A stretch of DNA of 64,000 nucleotides from Candidatus Brachythrix odensensis (lineage in GTDB: Bacteria; Chloroflexota; Anaerolineae; J036; Brachytrichaceae): contig JADKDT010000001.1 in assembly GCA_016714465.1 (NCBI GenBank), positions 310,001 to 374,000 on the forward strand. Reading direction: 5' to 3'. Every line of letters starts with the position of its first letter. Positions within the stretch are counted from its first letter, which is position 1. Below, piece after piece: positions 33,349-42,504 of this stretch. The notes beneath the pieces are model-generated. The model was given only the letters and a program-made list of their open reading frames with translations, ran no database searches and had not been told where the DNA came from. A program made the translations under genes and the position numbers.

Positions 33349-34125
33349 CTACGACATCATCGCCCCGCCATCGATGACGAAAGCCTGGCCCGTCGTCGCG
33401 GCGGCGGTCGGGCTCGCCAGATAGACGGCGAACTCGGCGATCTCCTCGGGCTCGATCCGGCGCCCGATCGGGACGATGCTCTTCTCGATGTCCTCAAAGG
33501 TCCTGCCCAGGCGTTTGGCGTCGTAGGCCAAACGCTTGTTGTTCATCACTGAGCGGACCGTGCCCGGGCAGATCGCGTTGACGGTGATCCCGTCCTTGAC
33601 GACTTCCATGGCCAGCGAGCGGGTGAGCCCGAGCAGGCCGTGCTTGCTGGACGCGTAGGCCGAGCCATGGAAGGACCCGGTTTTGCTGGCGATGGAGGCG
33701 ATGTTGATGATCCGGCCATACTTGCGGGCGAGCATCCCAGGCAAGGCGCGTTTGCAGAACAGGTAGGGGACGGTGAGGTTCACCTTGAGGGTGAGCGCCC
33801 AGAAATCATCGTTGAAGTCCACCACCGGGCGCGGATCGGCGCTGCTCCCGATCCCGGCGTTGTTGACCAGGATGTCGATTTTGTCGAAGGCCGCCGTGGC
33901 CGCGCGCCAGATCGCATCGGGCGCGCCGTCTTCGGCCAGATCGGCGATGGCGACGACACAGCGCCGGCCCATCGCGCTGATCTCGGCCCGCAGAGACTCG
34001 AGTTCGTTCGCGACCCGGGCGGTAACCACGACATCGGCGCCCTCTGCGGCGAGGGCGAGCGCGATGGCCCGGCCCATGCCTTTGCTGGCGCCGGTCACAA
34101 GGGCGGTCTGAGAGGTCAGTTTCAT
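33349..34125 (-). CDS. short-chain dehydrogenase/reductase (sugar-acid or 3-oxoacyl reductase type)
   Basis: This 258-residue classical SDR has TGASKGMG (residues 12-19) for cofactor binding, NNAGIG, the catalytic Ser in NIASIASKTGSFHG, YASSK as the Tyr/Lys pair and the C-terminal PTAAATTGQAFVIDGGAMMS. It is translationally coupled to the upstream GntR regulator (4-base overlap). That context favours a catabolic oxidoreductase such as a gluconate- or aldonate-type dehydrogenase over fatty acid synthesis. Confidence 0.88.
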   Translation of the reverse strand: MKLTSQTALVTGASKGMGRAIALALAAEGADVVVTARVANELESLRAEISAMGRRCVVAIADLAEDGAPDAIWRAATAAFDKIDILVNNAGIGSSADPRPVVDFNDDFWALTLKVNLTVPYLFCKRALPGMLARKYGRIINIASIASKTGSFHGSAYASSKHGLLGLTRSLAMEVVKDGITVNAICPGTVRSVMNNKRLAYDAKRLGRTFEDIEKSIVPIGRRIEPEEIAEFAVYLASPTAAATTGQAFVIDGGAMMS

Positions 34126-34817
34126 TTGGGAGGATAGCTGTTCATCACCCGGACGTAGGCGCCCTTGAGGTGGTCGTCGATGATGGCCAGGCCGCGCGCC
34201 TCGTTCCGCTCTTTGATGGCGTTCAGGATGTCGGTATGGCTGCGGACCAGGTGCTCACGAAAGTCGGGATTGGCCACGGTTCGTGAGAGCAGGAAGAGGT
34301 GAATCTGCGGGCGCAGGTCCATCCAGGTCCGGATCAGGCGTTTGTGGCCGGTTGACTCGACCAGGGCCTCGTGAAAGCGAATATCGAGGTCGGCGGCCAG
34401 TTGGGGCGTGATGCTGACCGCGCTGCTGGCGGCCATCTCGTCGACCAGAGCCGACATCTGGCCGATGTGATCGGCGTCGGCCTTGCGGATGGCCTCGCGG
34501 ATGGCCAGCCGTTCAAGCGAGCGGCGCAGGCTGTAGACCTCGTCCAGGTCCTCGCGCGACAGGCGGGCGACGGTGGCGCCCCGGTTGGGGTGGATGATGA
34601 CCAGTCCCTCCCGCTCGAGGCGCTGGATCGCTTCCCGGACCGGTCCGCGGCTGACGCCCATCGACGAGGCCAGGATTTCCTCGCGCAAACGCTCACCCGG
34701 CGCGATCTTGGCGTTGACGATGGCGTCGCGCAGGCGCACCACGACCTCGTCGGACAGGCTCCGCTTGACCGGTGCGGACAGGATATCGGTCAGATCGGTG
34801 AGATGTTGCGTTTGCAT
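34122..34817 (-). CDS. GntR-family regulator, FadR/FCD subfamily
   Basis: In this 231-residue protein, residues 15-80 form a winged helix (VVVRLRDAIVNAKIAPGERL, then SMGVSRGPVREAIQRLEREG). Residues 95-220 form the all-helical FCD effector domain, with the metal/ligand histidines in FHEALVESTGHKRL and HTDILNAI. FCD regulators usually sense organic or sugar acids. It heads an operon with the SDR gene and faces the aldolase gene across a shared promoter region; local repression of both is the likely role. Confidence 0.9.
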   Translation of the reverse strand: MQTQHLTDLTDILSAPVKRSLSDEVVVRLRDAIVNAKIAPGERLREEILASSMGVSRGPVREAIQRLEREGLVIIHPNRGATVARLSREDLDEVYSLRRSLERLAIREAIRKADADHIGQMSALVDEMAASSAVSITPQLAADLDIRFHEALVESTGHKRLIRTWMDLRPQIHLFLLSRTVANPDFREHLVRSHTDILNAIKERNEARGLAIIDDHLKGAYVRVMNSYPPK

Positions 34818-34820
34818 TTT

Positions 34821-34833
34821 GTAAACTGTCTAC
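34821..34833. promoter_or_regulatory. pseudo-palindromic GntR-type operator candidate
   Basis: GTAAAC-T-GTCTAC is a 13-bp near-palindrome with one mismatch, 4 bases upstream of the gntR ATG and just downstream of its -10 box, a typical autoregulatory position. Confidence 0.5.
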
Positions 34834-34862
34834 TGTATATCTTTGACAGGCGATTCTGTCAA
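34834..34862 (-). promoter_or_regulatory. promoter of the GntR-SDR operon
   Basis: On the minus strand TTGACA (34857-34862) and TATACA (34834-34839) are separated by exactly 17 bases. The ATG follows the -10 box by 16 bases. Confidence 0.8.
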
Positions 34863-34871
34863 GTCTATACT
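34843..34871 (+). promoter_or_regulatory. promoter of the aldolase-kinase operon, overlapping the divergent one
   Basis: On the plus strand TTGACA (34843-34848) and TATACT (34866-34871) are separated by exactly 17 bases. The two -35 boxes lie inside each other's spacers, forming the inverted repeat TTGACAG-N6-CTGTCAA (34843-34862). One bound protein could block both directions. Confidence 0.8.
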
Positions 34872-34933
34872 CTTAACCTGAGTCCGCCAGATGGCGGGTC
34901 GTTTCAGAACTCGTGACTAGAACGAGATTTCGA

Positions 34934-34981
34934 AGGCGATATTCCCGATCCCGGCGTATGCCGGGACCGGGAATATCGCCT
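34934..34981. repeat. inverted repeat in the aldolase leader (copy 9)
   Basis: Arms AGGCGATATTCCCG and complement enclose CCCGGC-GTAT-GCCGGG with one mismatch. It lies downstream of the aldolase promoter, so it would form a hairpin in the 5' untranslated mRNA. Confidence 0.8.
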
Positions 34982-35037
34982 CTGAGAAACCGTTCGGTTA
35001 GGAGCGCTTCGCCGGCAACGGCAATGGGAGCACAGAC

Positions 35038-35796
35038 ATGAAGACGAACAATGTTCGCGCGGCGTGGCGCGAGGGGAAAGCCGTGGCCAGCGCGTGGCTG
35101 CACATCCCGACGGCATATACCGCTGAGATCTGCGCAGGGGCCGGGTTCGATGTTATCACCATCGATATGCAACATGGCCCGGTCGACTATCAAAACGCGG
35201 TAGACATGATCATCGCCATGAATGGGTCGGGCGTTACCCCGTTTGTGCGCGTGCCCTGGAATGAGCCGACCATGGTCCAGCGCGTGCTGGATGGCGGCGC
35301 CCAGGGCATCATCTGCCCGATGGTCAACAACCGGGCCGAATGCGAGCGTTTCGTCGGTGCATGCAAGTATCCACCGTTGGGCTACCGCAGCAATGGGGCC
35401 TACCGCGCCGCCCGGGTCTATGGCAACGACTACATGAGCGGGGCCAACGACTTTGTCATCGCGATGGCCATGGTCGAGACCCGCGAGGCCTTCGAGAAGC
35501 TGGACGAGATTCTGGACACGCCCGGGCTGGATGCCATCTTCGTCGGCCCGAGCGACCTGAGCATCAGCATGTATGGCGTCGCTGCGGCTGACCACAGCAC
35601 CGCCCCCATGCTCGGCCACATCGAGGAGATCGCTCGCCGGGCCAAGGCCAAAGGCATCCCGGCCGGGTTGTATACCCTGGCCCCCGAATACGCGAAACGG
35701 GCAATCGGGATGGGCTACCAGTTCGTGACCTGCGCCGGCGACGACGGGCTGCTGGCGGCCGCGTTCAAGGCCGCGGCCCAGGGCATCAAGGGATAA
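35038..35796 (+). CDS. HpcH/HpaI-family class II aldolase
   Basis: This 252-residue barrel has the catalytic-base motif DMQHGPVD (His46), a conserved Arg in VRVPWNEP, metal-ligand Glu in MVETREAFE and Asp in VGPSDLSISMG-like context (GPSDLSISMYG). These enzymes cleave 4-hydroxy-2-oxo acids, such as 2-keto-3-deoxy sugar acids or 4-hydroxy-2-oxoheptanedioate, to pyruvate and an aldehyde. A GGAG ribosome site precedes the ATG. It forms an operon with the kinase and lies opposite the GntR-SDR operon, which supports a sugar-acid pathway. Confidence 0.9.
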   Translation: MKTNNVRAAWREGKAVASAWLHIPTAYTAEICAGAGFDVITIDMQHGPVDYQNAVDMIIAMNGSGVTPFVRVPWNEPTMVQRVLDGGAQGIICPMVNNRAECERFVGACKYPPLGYRSNGAYRAARVYGNDYMSGANDFVIAMAMVETREAFEKLDEILDTPGLDAIFVGPSDLSISMYGVAAADHSTAPMLGHIEEIARRAKAKGIPAGLYTLAPEYAKRAIGMGYQFVTCAGDDGLLAAAFKAAAQGIKG

Positions 35797-35847
35797 GTAT
35801 TCCGGGGCGATACCCCCGGCGAAGCCGGGGGTATCGCCCCGGAATAC
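35797..35847. repeat. 51-bp perfect palindrome, GCGAAGC-core family (copy 10)
   Basis: Perfect 24-base arms flank GAA. It begins at the base right after the aldolase stop codon and ends 10 bases before the kinase start, filling the intergenic space of the operon. Confidence 0.9.
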
Positions 35848-35857
35848 GAACAAAAAC

Positions 35858-37198
35858 ATGCGATCCATCGGCATCGACCTCGGCACGACCAGCATCAAAG
35901 GCGCGGTATTGAACCTCGACACCCGCGCCCTCGAGCACGTCACCCGCCAGCCCTTCCCCGACCGGGTAGCTGGGCTGCCGCGGCTGCACTACGAGGTCGA
36001 CCCGCAGGCGGTCGTCGACGCGACCCGGGATGTCCTCGAGGCGCTGCTCGCCCACGCGCCTGACTGCGAGAGCATTACGTTGTGCAGCCAGATGCACGGG
36101 ATCGTCCTGACCGACGCGGCCGGCAAGGCGCTCAGCAACGTCATCACCTGGCAGGACCAGCGCGCGATGGCCCCCGGCCCGCAGCCCGGCCAGACCTGGT
36201 TTGAGGCGCTCAAGGCCCGTCTGGCCCCCGACGACCTGCGCCAGGTCGGGAATGACCTGTGGGTGATGCGGCCGGCCAGCGTGTTGTTTTGGATGGCCCA
36301 GAACGGCCAGTTGCCGCCGGGCGCGCGCTTCTGCGCGCTGCCGGACTATGTCACCGCCCAACTCTGCGGCGCCCCGGTGGCCACCGACTACGGCCACGCC
36401 GCCGCGTCCGCGTTCTTCAACTTCGACACCGGGGACTGGCATCACGAGATGCTAGGCCGCCTCGGGCTGGACGGCCTGGGCCTGCCGCGGGTCGCCGGGC
36501 GGGACGAGGTGATCGCCGAATATCCCTACGCCGCCCGGGCGATCCCCTTTTACCCGCCGATGGCCGACCAGCAGTGTTCGTTGTACGGGGCGGGCCTGAA
36601 CCCGGGCGAGCTCTCGGTCAACGTCAGCACCGGCTCGCAGGTGGCCATGCTCAGCGACGGCCCGGTCTACGGCGACTTCCAGACCCGCCCCTACTACGAC
36701 GGGCAGTATCTGCTGACCTGCATCCACGTCCCGGCCGGGCGCTCGCTCAACGCCCTGGTCCGCCTGCTCACCGAGCTGGCCGTCGCCGAGGGTGTCACCC
36801 TGCAGCGGGTGTGGGAGAACATCGAGGCGCTGACTGGCCAGACCGCCGACACCGACCTGCAGGTCGACCTGTCCTTCTTCGCCGGGGCGCTGGGCAACGA
36901 GGGCGCCATCACCCATATTCGCGAGGACAACCTGAGCGCCGGCGCGTTGTTCCGGGCCGCCTTTGACCACATGGCCACCAACTACTGGATGCTCGCCCAG
37001 CGCATCTCGCCCGAGCGGCGCTGGGCGCGGCTGGTCTTCTCGGGCGGCCTTGTGCTGCAAATGCCCGTTTTGCGCGAGCTCATCCTGCGCCGCTTCGCCT
37101 GCGATTACCGCACGGCCGAGGGCGGCGAGGACTCGCTGATGGGCATCATGCGCGACTGCGCACGGCGGGCAGGACTTCGTCCAGCATCATCCCCATGA
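35858..37198 (+). CDS. FGGY-family carbohydrate kinase (sedoheptulokinase-like)
   Basis: This 446-residue kinase opens with the phosphate-binding motif IGIDLGTTSIKG. SQMHGIVLTDAAGK and ITWQDQRA are typical of the sedoheptulokinase-like branch, and SVNVSTGSQVAM and LVFSGGLVLQMPVLREL form the C-terminal ATP-binding lobe. It phosphorylates a sugar or sugar alcohol with ATP; sedoheptulose is only the nearest guess. It follows the aldolase in one transcription unit. The 3' end overlaps the convergent oxidoreductase by 53 bases. Confidence 0.85.
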   Translation: MRSIGIDLGTTSIKGAVLNLDTRALEHVTRQPFPDRVAGLPRLHYEVDPQAVVDATRDVLEALLAHAPDCESITLCSQMHGIVLTDAAGKALSNVITWQDQRAMAPGPQPGQTWFEALKARLAPDDLRQVGNDLWVMRPASVLFWMAQNGQLPPGARFCALPDYVTAQLCGAPVATDYGHAAASAFFNFDTGDWHHEMLGRLGLDGLGLPRVAGRDEVIAEYPYAARAIPFYPPMADQQCSLYGAGLNPGELSVNVSTGSQVAMLSDGPVYGDFQTRPYYDGQYLLTCIHVPAGRSLNALVRLLTELAVAEGVTLQRVWENIEALTGQTADTDLQVDLSFFAGALGNEGAITHIREDNLSAGALFRAAFDHMATNYWMLAQRISPERRWARLVFSGGLVLQMPVLRELILRRFACDYRTAEGGEDSLMGIMRDCARRAGLRPASSP

Positions 37199-38060
37199 TG
37201 TCCGGGTCGGGCAGGCCGGGGACGATCGTCATGAAATAGGTCGAGCCGGCCGCGACATAGGCCTGGAACTGCTCGATCACCTGGGCGGGGGTGCCCAGGA
37301 TGCAGTTCTCGCGCGTCCACTTGCCCTCGCCGCGGGCCAGGGCCTCGGCCTCGGTCCGGGCGACGATGACCCGCCCCCACCAGGTGCGGCGGATGGAGGC
37401 CGGGTCGCGCCCGATCTTCTCGCATTCGGCGGTCAGGGCGCTGTTCCGGTCGATGTATTTCTCGAGCGTGCACTCGGTCAGGTTCCACATGTCGGCGTGC
37501 CGCGCGGCGATGTTGAGCAGCTTGGGGCCCGAGCCGCCAATCAGGATGGGCGGGACGGGGACGGGCTTGGGCTCGAGATAGGCGTTGGTGATCTTGTAGT
37601 GCTTGCCCTCCCAGGTCACCGGGCCGGACTGGGTCCACAGGCGTTTGATGATCTCGAGGGCCTCATCGAGCTGCTGCAGGCGGGTGCCGACCGAGGGGAA
37701 GGGCCAGTTGTAGGCGTGGTATTCGTCCTCCTTCCAGCCCGCGCCCAGGCCGAAGATCAAGCGGCCGCCGGTGAGGATTTGCAGGGTGGAGGCCATCTTG
37801 GCCATCAGGGCCGGGTTGCGATAGCTCTGGCCGAGGACCATCGGGCCGAACTTGAACAGCGGCCAGCGGGCGGCCATGAAGGACAGGGCGGTCCAGACCT
37901 CGATGGTCGGGTTGTCGTCCCAGAAGAAATGATCGCTGATCCACAGGCTGTCGTAGACCCCGGCGAAATGGGGCAGGACGGCGTCGAGGTCGGCCAGCCA
38001 GGTGGGCATGGCGGCCTTGGAGGGGCGGGAGGGCATGCCCAGTCCGAAGTCAATGGTCAT
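37146..38060 (-). CDS. LLM-class (luciferase-like) F420- or FMN-dependent oxidoreductase
   Basis: This 304-residue TIM-barrel enzyme has typical family segments: DSLWISDHFFWDD, LTGGRLIFGLGAGWKEDEYHAY, RLQQLDEALEIIKRLW and PPILIGGSGPKLLNIAARHAD. The GAGW/EE(Y) region and GGSGPK motif point to F420-dependent members, which are common in Chloroflexota and Actinobacteria; FMN is the alternative. A strong AGGAGC ribosome site lies before the ATG. Substrate unknown. Confidence 0.85.
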   Translation of the reverse strand: MTIDFGLGMPSRPSKAAMPTWLADLDAVLPHFAGVYDSLWISDHFFWDDNPTIEVWTALSFMAARWPLFKFGPMVLGQSYRNPALMAKMASTLQILTGGRLIFGLGAGWKEDEYHAYNWPFPSVGTRLQQLDEALEIIKRLWTQSGPVTWEGKHYKITNAYLEPKPVPVPPILIGGSGPKLLNIAARHADMWNLTECTLEKYIDRNSALTAECEKIGRDPASIRRTWWGRVIVARTEAEALARGEGKWTRENCILGTPAQVIEQFQAYVAAGSTYFMTIVPGLPDPDIMGMMLDEVLPAVRSRA

Positions 38061-38148
38061 GGCGGGTGCTCCTTGCGCGGCGCGGCGCGAATGGCGGATG
38101 ATTTCGAATGATTGTAGTCAGGCGCGGGGTTTTCGGGGGATCAATACC

Positions 38149-38252
38149 TGAATCACCGAGGACACGGAGGCTGCGGATGACACGGAAGCGCTCGTGTTCA
38201 TCGCGCCGAACCTTTCCGTGTCATCTGCAGCCTCCGTGTATTCAGTGATTCA
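38149..38252. repeat. imperfect ~104-bp inverted repeat (GACACGGAGGCTG arms)
   Basis: TGAATCACCGAGGACACGG... at 38149-38187 pairs imperfectly with ...CCTCCGTGTATTCAGTGATTCA at 38214-38252. It fills the space before the DUF6958 gene. Similar CCGAGGACACGGAG repeats are frequent in many environmental genomes. Confidence 0.75.
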
Positions 38253-38317
38253 GACGGATGGGCGCCCGCTGGCGCAGAACGCCGACACGTGCTAACCTCC
38301 AGGCCAAGGTTCCGAAA

Positions 38318-38635
38318 ATGGCAAAGACAACCCGCGAGCGCGTCACAGTCCAGAACGTCAATGTCCCCGGTTACACCTCGACGGTCGACGCCACGATGTA
38401 CATCGCGGCGCGCGTCGCCTTGCTCAAGGCGCTGCCCGCCAAAGCGCCCGGGCTGACGCAGTCCGAGATGATGGAGGCGATGAAGGCGCATCTTCCATCC
38501 GATCTCTTCCCGGGTGGGGCCAAGGCCGGCTGGTGGATGAAGTGCGTGCAGCTTGACCTGGAAGCCAAGGGCGTCGTTGTTCGCGAACCGGGCAAACCGC
38601 TGCGCTGGCGCAAAGCGCCCAAATCGCGCGGGTAG
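38318..38635 (+). CDS. DUF6958-family small protein
   Basis: This 105-residue protein contains VQNVNVPGYTSTVDATMYIA, APGLTQSEMMEAMKAHLP and LFPGGAKAGWWMKCVQLDLEAKG, which match my memory of the DUF6958 family. The fold looks like a small winged helix; no function is established. I start at the ATG at 38318, where the conserved region begins. A short intergenic region separates it from the pullulanase gene. Confidence 0.75.
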   Translation: MAKTTRERVTVQNVNVPGYTSTVDATMYIAARVALLKALPAKAPGLTQSEMMEAMKAHLPSDLFPGGAKAGWWMKCVQLDLEAKGVVVREPGKPLRWRKAPKSRG

Positions 38636-38720
38636 GTCATCCTCCGAATCCGTGATCCGTGATTCAGACGGGCTGGGGACGATAATGAGCGCCAGCCCAT
38701 TTGCTCACCGGAGGAGTCCT

Positions 38721-41700
38721 ATGTCATCCATGATTCGCGCCTTCGGCGCCCGCCTGGCGCTGGCGCTTGGCCTGCTGTTGCCCGCCCTGCCGCTCGGCGC
38801 GCCCGTCGCCCGCGCCGCCGACAGCCCGCCGCCCAAGACCGTCACCATCCCCGGCACCCTGCAGAGCAAAGTTGGTTGCCCAGGCGACTGGCAACCCAAT
38901 TGCGCCAAGACCTACCTGACCTATGACCCGGCCGCCGATGTCTGGGTGGGGACCTTTGATCTGCCCAAGGGCGAGTACGAATACAAGGTCGCTCTCAACG
39001 ATTCGTGGACCGAGAACTATGGCGGCAAGGCCGACGCTGGCGGCGCGAACATCGTCCTGAGCGTCCCGGAGGCGCGCAAAGTGACCTTTTTACTACGACC
39101 ACAAGACCCATTGGGTCATCGATAGTGTGCGTTATGCGATCCCGATCGTGATCGGGACCTGGCAGAGCAAGGCCGGTTGCAAGGCCGACAACGATCCCGG
39201 CTGCCGGGTCGGCTTCATGTCCGATCCGATCCTGAGCGGGCAGGCCGCCTTCGTCACCACAAAGATCCCGCCTGGCAAATACGAGGCGCGCGCGTCGCTG
39301 AACGGCAGCGCAACCGATGTGTATGGCGGCGACGGGGCCAAGGGCGGGGCCGCGCTCAGCTTTGAAGTCAAGGACGCCGGCCAGGAGATCTACTTCGGTT
39401 TTGATGCCGCCACCCGCAAGCTGGTCGTCAACACCGACGGCGCGCCCAAGGGCAGCCTGACCAAGTCGGCCGCCTTCTGGGTGAGCGCCGACACCCTGGT
39501 CTGGGGGGTGACCGGCTCGCCCCGCTACACCTATCGCCTGCATTGGGACCCTGAGGCCAAACTCGCGCTCACTCCCAAGGGCGTCAATGGGGGTGAGAGC
39601 ATCGCCCTGGAATACAGCAGCGCGGGTGTCGGTTCGGCCGCGGCGAAGTTCCCCCACCTGTCCGGTCTGTCTGGCTTCAAGCTGCCCGACGACGCCCGGG
39701 CCACACTGCCGGCCATCCTCAAGTCGCAGATCGCGGTCAGCATCACCGACGACAAGGGCAAACTCATCGACATCACCTCGCCCCAGTTGCCCGGCGTGCT
39801 GGATGAGTTGTATGCGGCGAAGGCCGCCGCGGTCACGCTTGGCCCCAGCATCGACCCCAGCGGCGCGACCGTGCGCGTGTGGGCGCCGACCGCCCGCTTG
39901 GTCCAGCTCCGCCTGTTTGAGCAGGCCCTCGGCGGCGGCTCGGCGGCGGTCGACATGAAACTCGATCCGGCCAGCGGGGTCTGGTCGGCCAGCGGCGACA
40001 AGAGCTGGATCGGCAAGTACTACCTGTTCGAGGTCGAGGTGTATTCGGCCCGCGAGGGCAAGATCGTGCGCAACACGGTCACCGACCCCTACTCGGTCGC
40101 GTTGTCGATGAACAGCAAACGCAGCCAGATCCTCGACCTGCGCGGCGAGGACGCCCGCCCGGCCGGCTGGGAGGCGCTCAAGAAGCCGGCCCTGGCCAGC
40201 CTCAACGACAGCGTGATCTACGAGCTGCACATCCGCGACTTCAGCAGCATCGACGCCTCGGTCCCGGCCGCCCAGCGCGGGACCTACCTGGCCTTCACCA
40301 ACCCGGCTTCCAACGGGATGAAGCACCTCAAGGCCCTGGCCGACGCAGGCCTGACCCACGTCCACCTCCTGCCGGCCTTTGACATCGCCTCGGTCAACGA
40401 GGATCCCGCCCAACGCAGCGAGCCAAACCCTGCCGCGTTGGCGGCGCTTCCGCCCGACAGTGAGGCGCAACAGGCCGAGCTGGCGAAGACCCTCGACAAG
40501 GACGCCTTCAACTGGGGCTACGACCCGTATCACTTCAACACGCCGGAAGGCAGCTACGCCACGGCCGGCAACGCCGACGGCGCCGCCCGCATCCGCGAGT
40601 TCCGCAGCATGATCCAGGGCCTCAACCAGGCCGGCCTGCGGGTTGTGATGGACGTGGTCTACAACCACAGCAGCCAGAGCGGGACCGACGAGAAGAGCGT
40701 CTTCGACAAGATCGTGCCGGGCTACTACTACCGGCTGAACAACGAGGGCGCCGTCGAGCGCAGCACCTGCTGCGAGAACACCGCCAGCGAGAACGCCATG
40801 ATGGAGAAGTTCATCCTCGACAGCGTCACGCTGTGGGCGCGCGAGCACAAGGTCGACGGCTTCCGCTTCGACCTGATGGGCCACCACATGCTGGCGAACA
40901 TGGTCAAGGTCCGGGCCGCCCTCGACGCGCTGACGATCGCGAAGGATGGCGTTGACGGCAAGAAGATCGTCCTCTACGGCGAGGGCTGGAACTTCGGCGA
41001 GGTCGCCGACAACAAGCGCGGCAAGAACGCCACCCAGCTCAACCTGGCGGGCACCGGGATCGGCAGCTTCAACGATCGGCTGCGCGACGCGGTCCGGGGC
41101 GGCAATCCATTTGACGATCGCCGGCTGCAGGGGTTTGCGACCGGGCTGTTCACCTCGCCCAGCAAGTATCAGACCGGGTTGCTGCCGGCCGAGGCGCAGC
41201 GGGCGAAGCTGCTCGAACAGACCGACTGGATCCGGCTCGGGCTGGCCGGCAATCTGACCCGCTTCAAGATCACCCGGGCCGACGACGCGCTCAAGACCGG
41301 CGAGCAGGTCTTGTATACCGGACAACCGGCCGCCTACGCCGGGCTGCCTCAGGAGAACATCGTGTATGTCTCCGCCCACGACAACGAGACGCTCTTCGAC
41401 AAAGTCCAGTTCGCTGCGCCCGATAACACGACATTGGCCGATCGCATCCGGATGAATAATCTGGCCTCGGACATCGCCCTGCTGAGCCAGGGTCTGCCGT
41501 TCTTCCATGCCGGCGACGACATCCTGCGCAGCAAGAGCATGGACGGCAATTCATACAACAGCGGCGACTGGTTCAACGCCATCGACTGGACCTATGCCGA
41601 CAACGGCTGGGGGCGCGGCCTGCCCCTGGCGAATGGAAACAAGGATCGCTGGCCGGTCGCGCAGTCGTTGCTGGCCAACAAAGCGCTCAAACCCAGCCAG

Positions 41701-42390
41701 ACCCAGATCATCGCCGCGCGCGATCACTTCCTGGCCATGCTTCGGCTGCGCAAGAGCTCGCCGCTCTTCCGCCTGCAGAACGCCGACGAGGTCCTGGCCC
41801 GGGTGAGCTTCCTCAACGAGGGCTCGAAGCAGACCCCCGGCCTGATCGTGATGGCCCTGGCCGATGACGCGGCGCTCGATCCGAACTACGCCCGGATCCT
41901 GGTGTTCTTCAATGCCAATCCGGGCGCGCTGACCTGGTCAAACGCCCAGTTGCCCAACGGATGGAAGCTTCATCCGATCCTGGCCGCCTCGGCCGATCCG
42001 GCCATGAAGCAAGCCGCCGCGGCAGGGCGCGTCGTTCACAATCCCCGGGCGCTCGACGGCGGTGTTTGTGCTGCCCAAGGGCGCCTCGCTGGCGCCGGCG
42101 GGCGGGCTAGCCGTGGCGACGCCCGCCGCCGTGGGCGGTGGTGGCGCGGGTCGGCAGTCCCGACACCCGCTCCTGTGACAGAGGGGACTGGCGCAGCTCC
42201 GGCCGCCGCAACCCCAGCGCCAAAACCCCTCCTGCCACCGACGGGGGGTTCGCTTCAGCAAAACCCGCCCGAGTCGCCGCCCGACTATGGCAGCCTGCTC
42301 GGCCTCGTGGTCACCGGCGTGCTCGGGATTGCGGCCCTGTTTGTCATCAGGTCCAAACAGGATCGGGACGACCAGGACAAAAAGCCGTAA
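38721..42390 (+). CDS. pulA: secreted type I pullulanase with LPxTG-like tail, frameshifted
   Basis: From the ATG at 38721 (GGAGGA site) a signal peptide (residues 4-35) and an X25-like beta domain are read to about 39085. There TTTTT replaces an expected TTTT and shifts the frame; the protein continues in the next frame. A second X25-like domain, a CBM48-like domain and the GH13 barrel follow. FNWGYDPYHFNTPEGSY is the pullulanase motif; catalytic residues are Asp in GFRFDLMGH, Glu in VLYGEGWNFG and Asp in SAHDNETL. Two further compensating shifts lie at about 42020-42150. The end has LPPTGG, then a transmembrane helix (LLGLVVTGVLGIAALFVI) and RSKQDRDDQDKK. Confidence 0.9.
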
Positions 42391-42504
42391 CCCGAGTTTT
42401 ACATGGTTTTTGCGAGTCTCTCAGCCAGAAATGAAGCTTTGAGGGCTACGCTAGAGGTCATTGAGGCGCGGACTGTGATGCCGTGCTCTCCAGGAGCAGG
42501 ATCT

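Noticed and set aside
38995..41508. Minus-strand open frame of 837 codons opposite the pullulanase
   Set aside because: Antisense shadow; the plus strand has all GH13 motifs and this frame matches no family.
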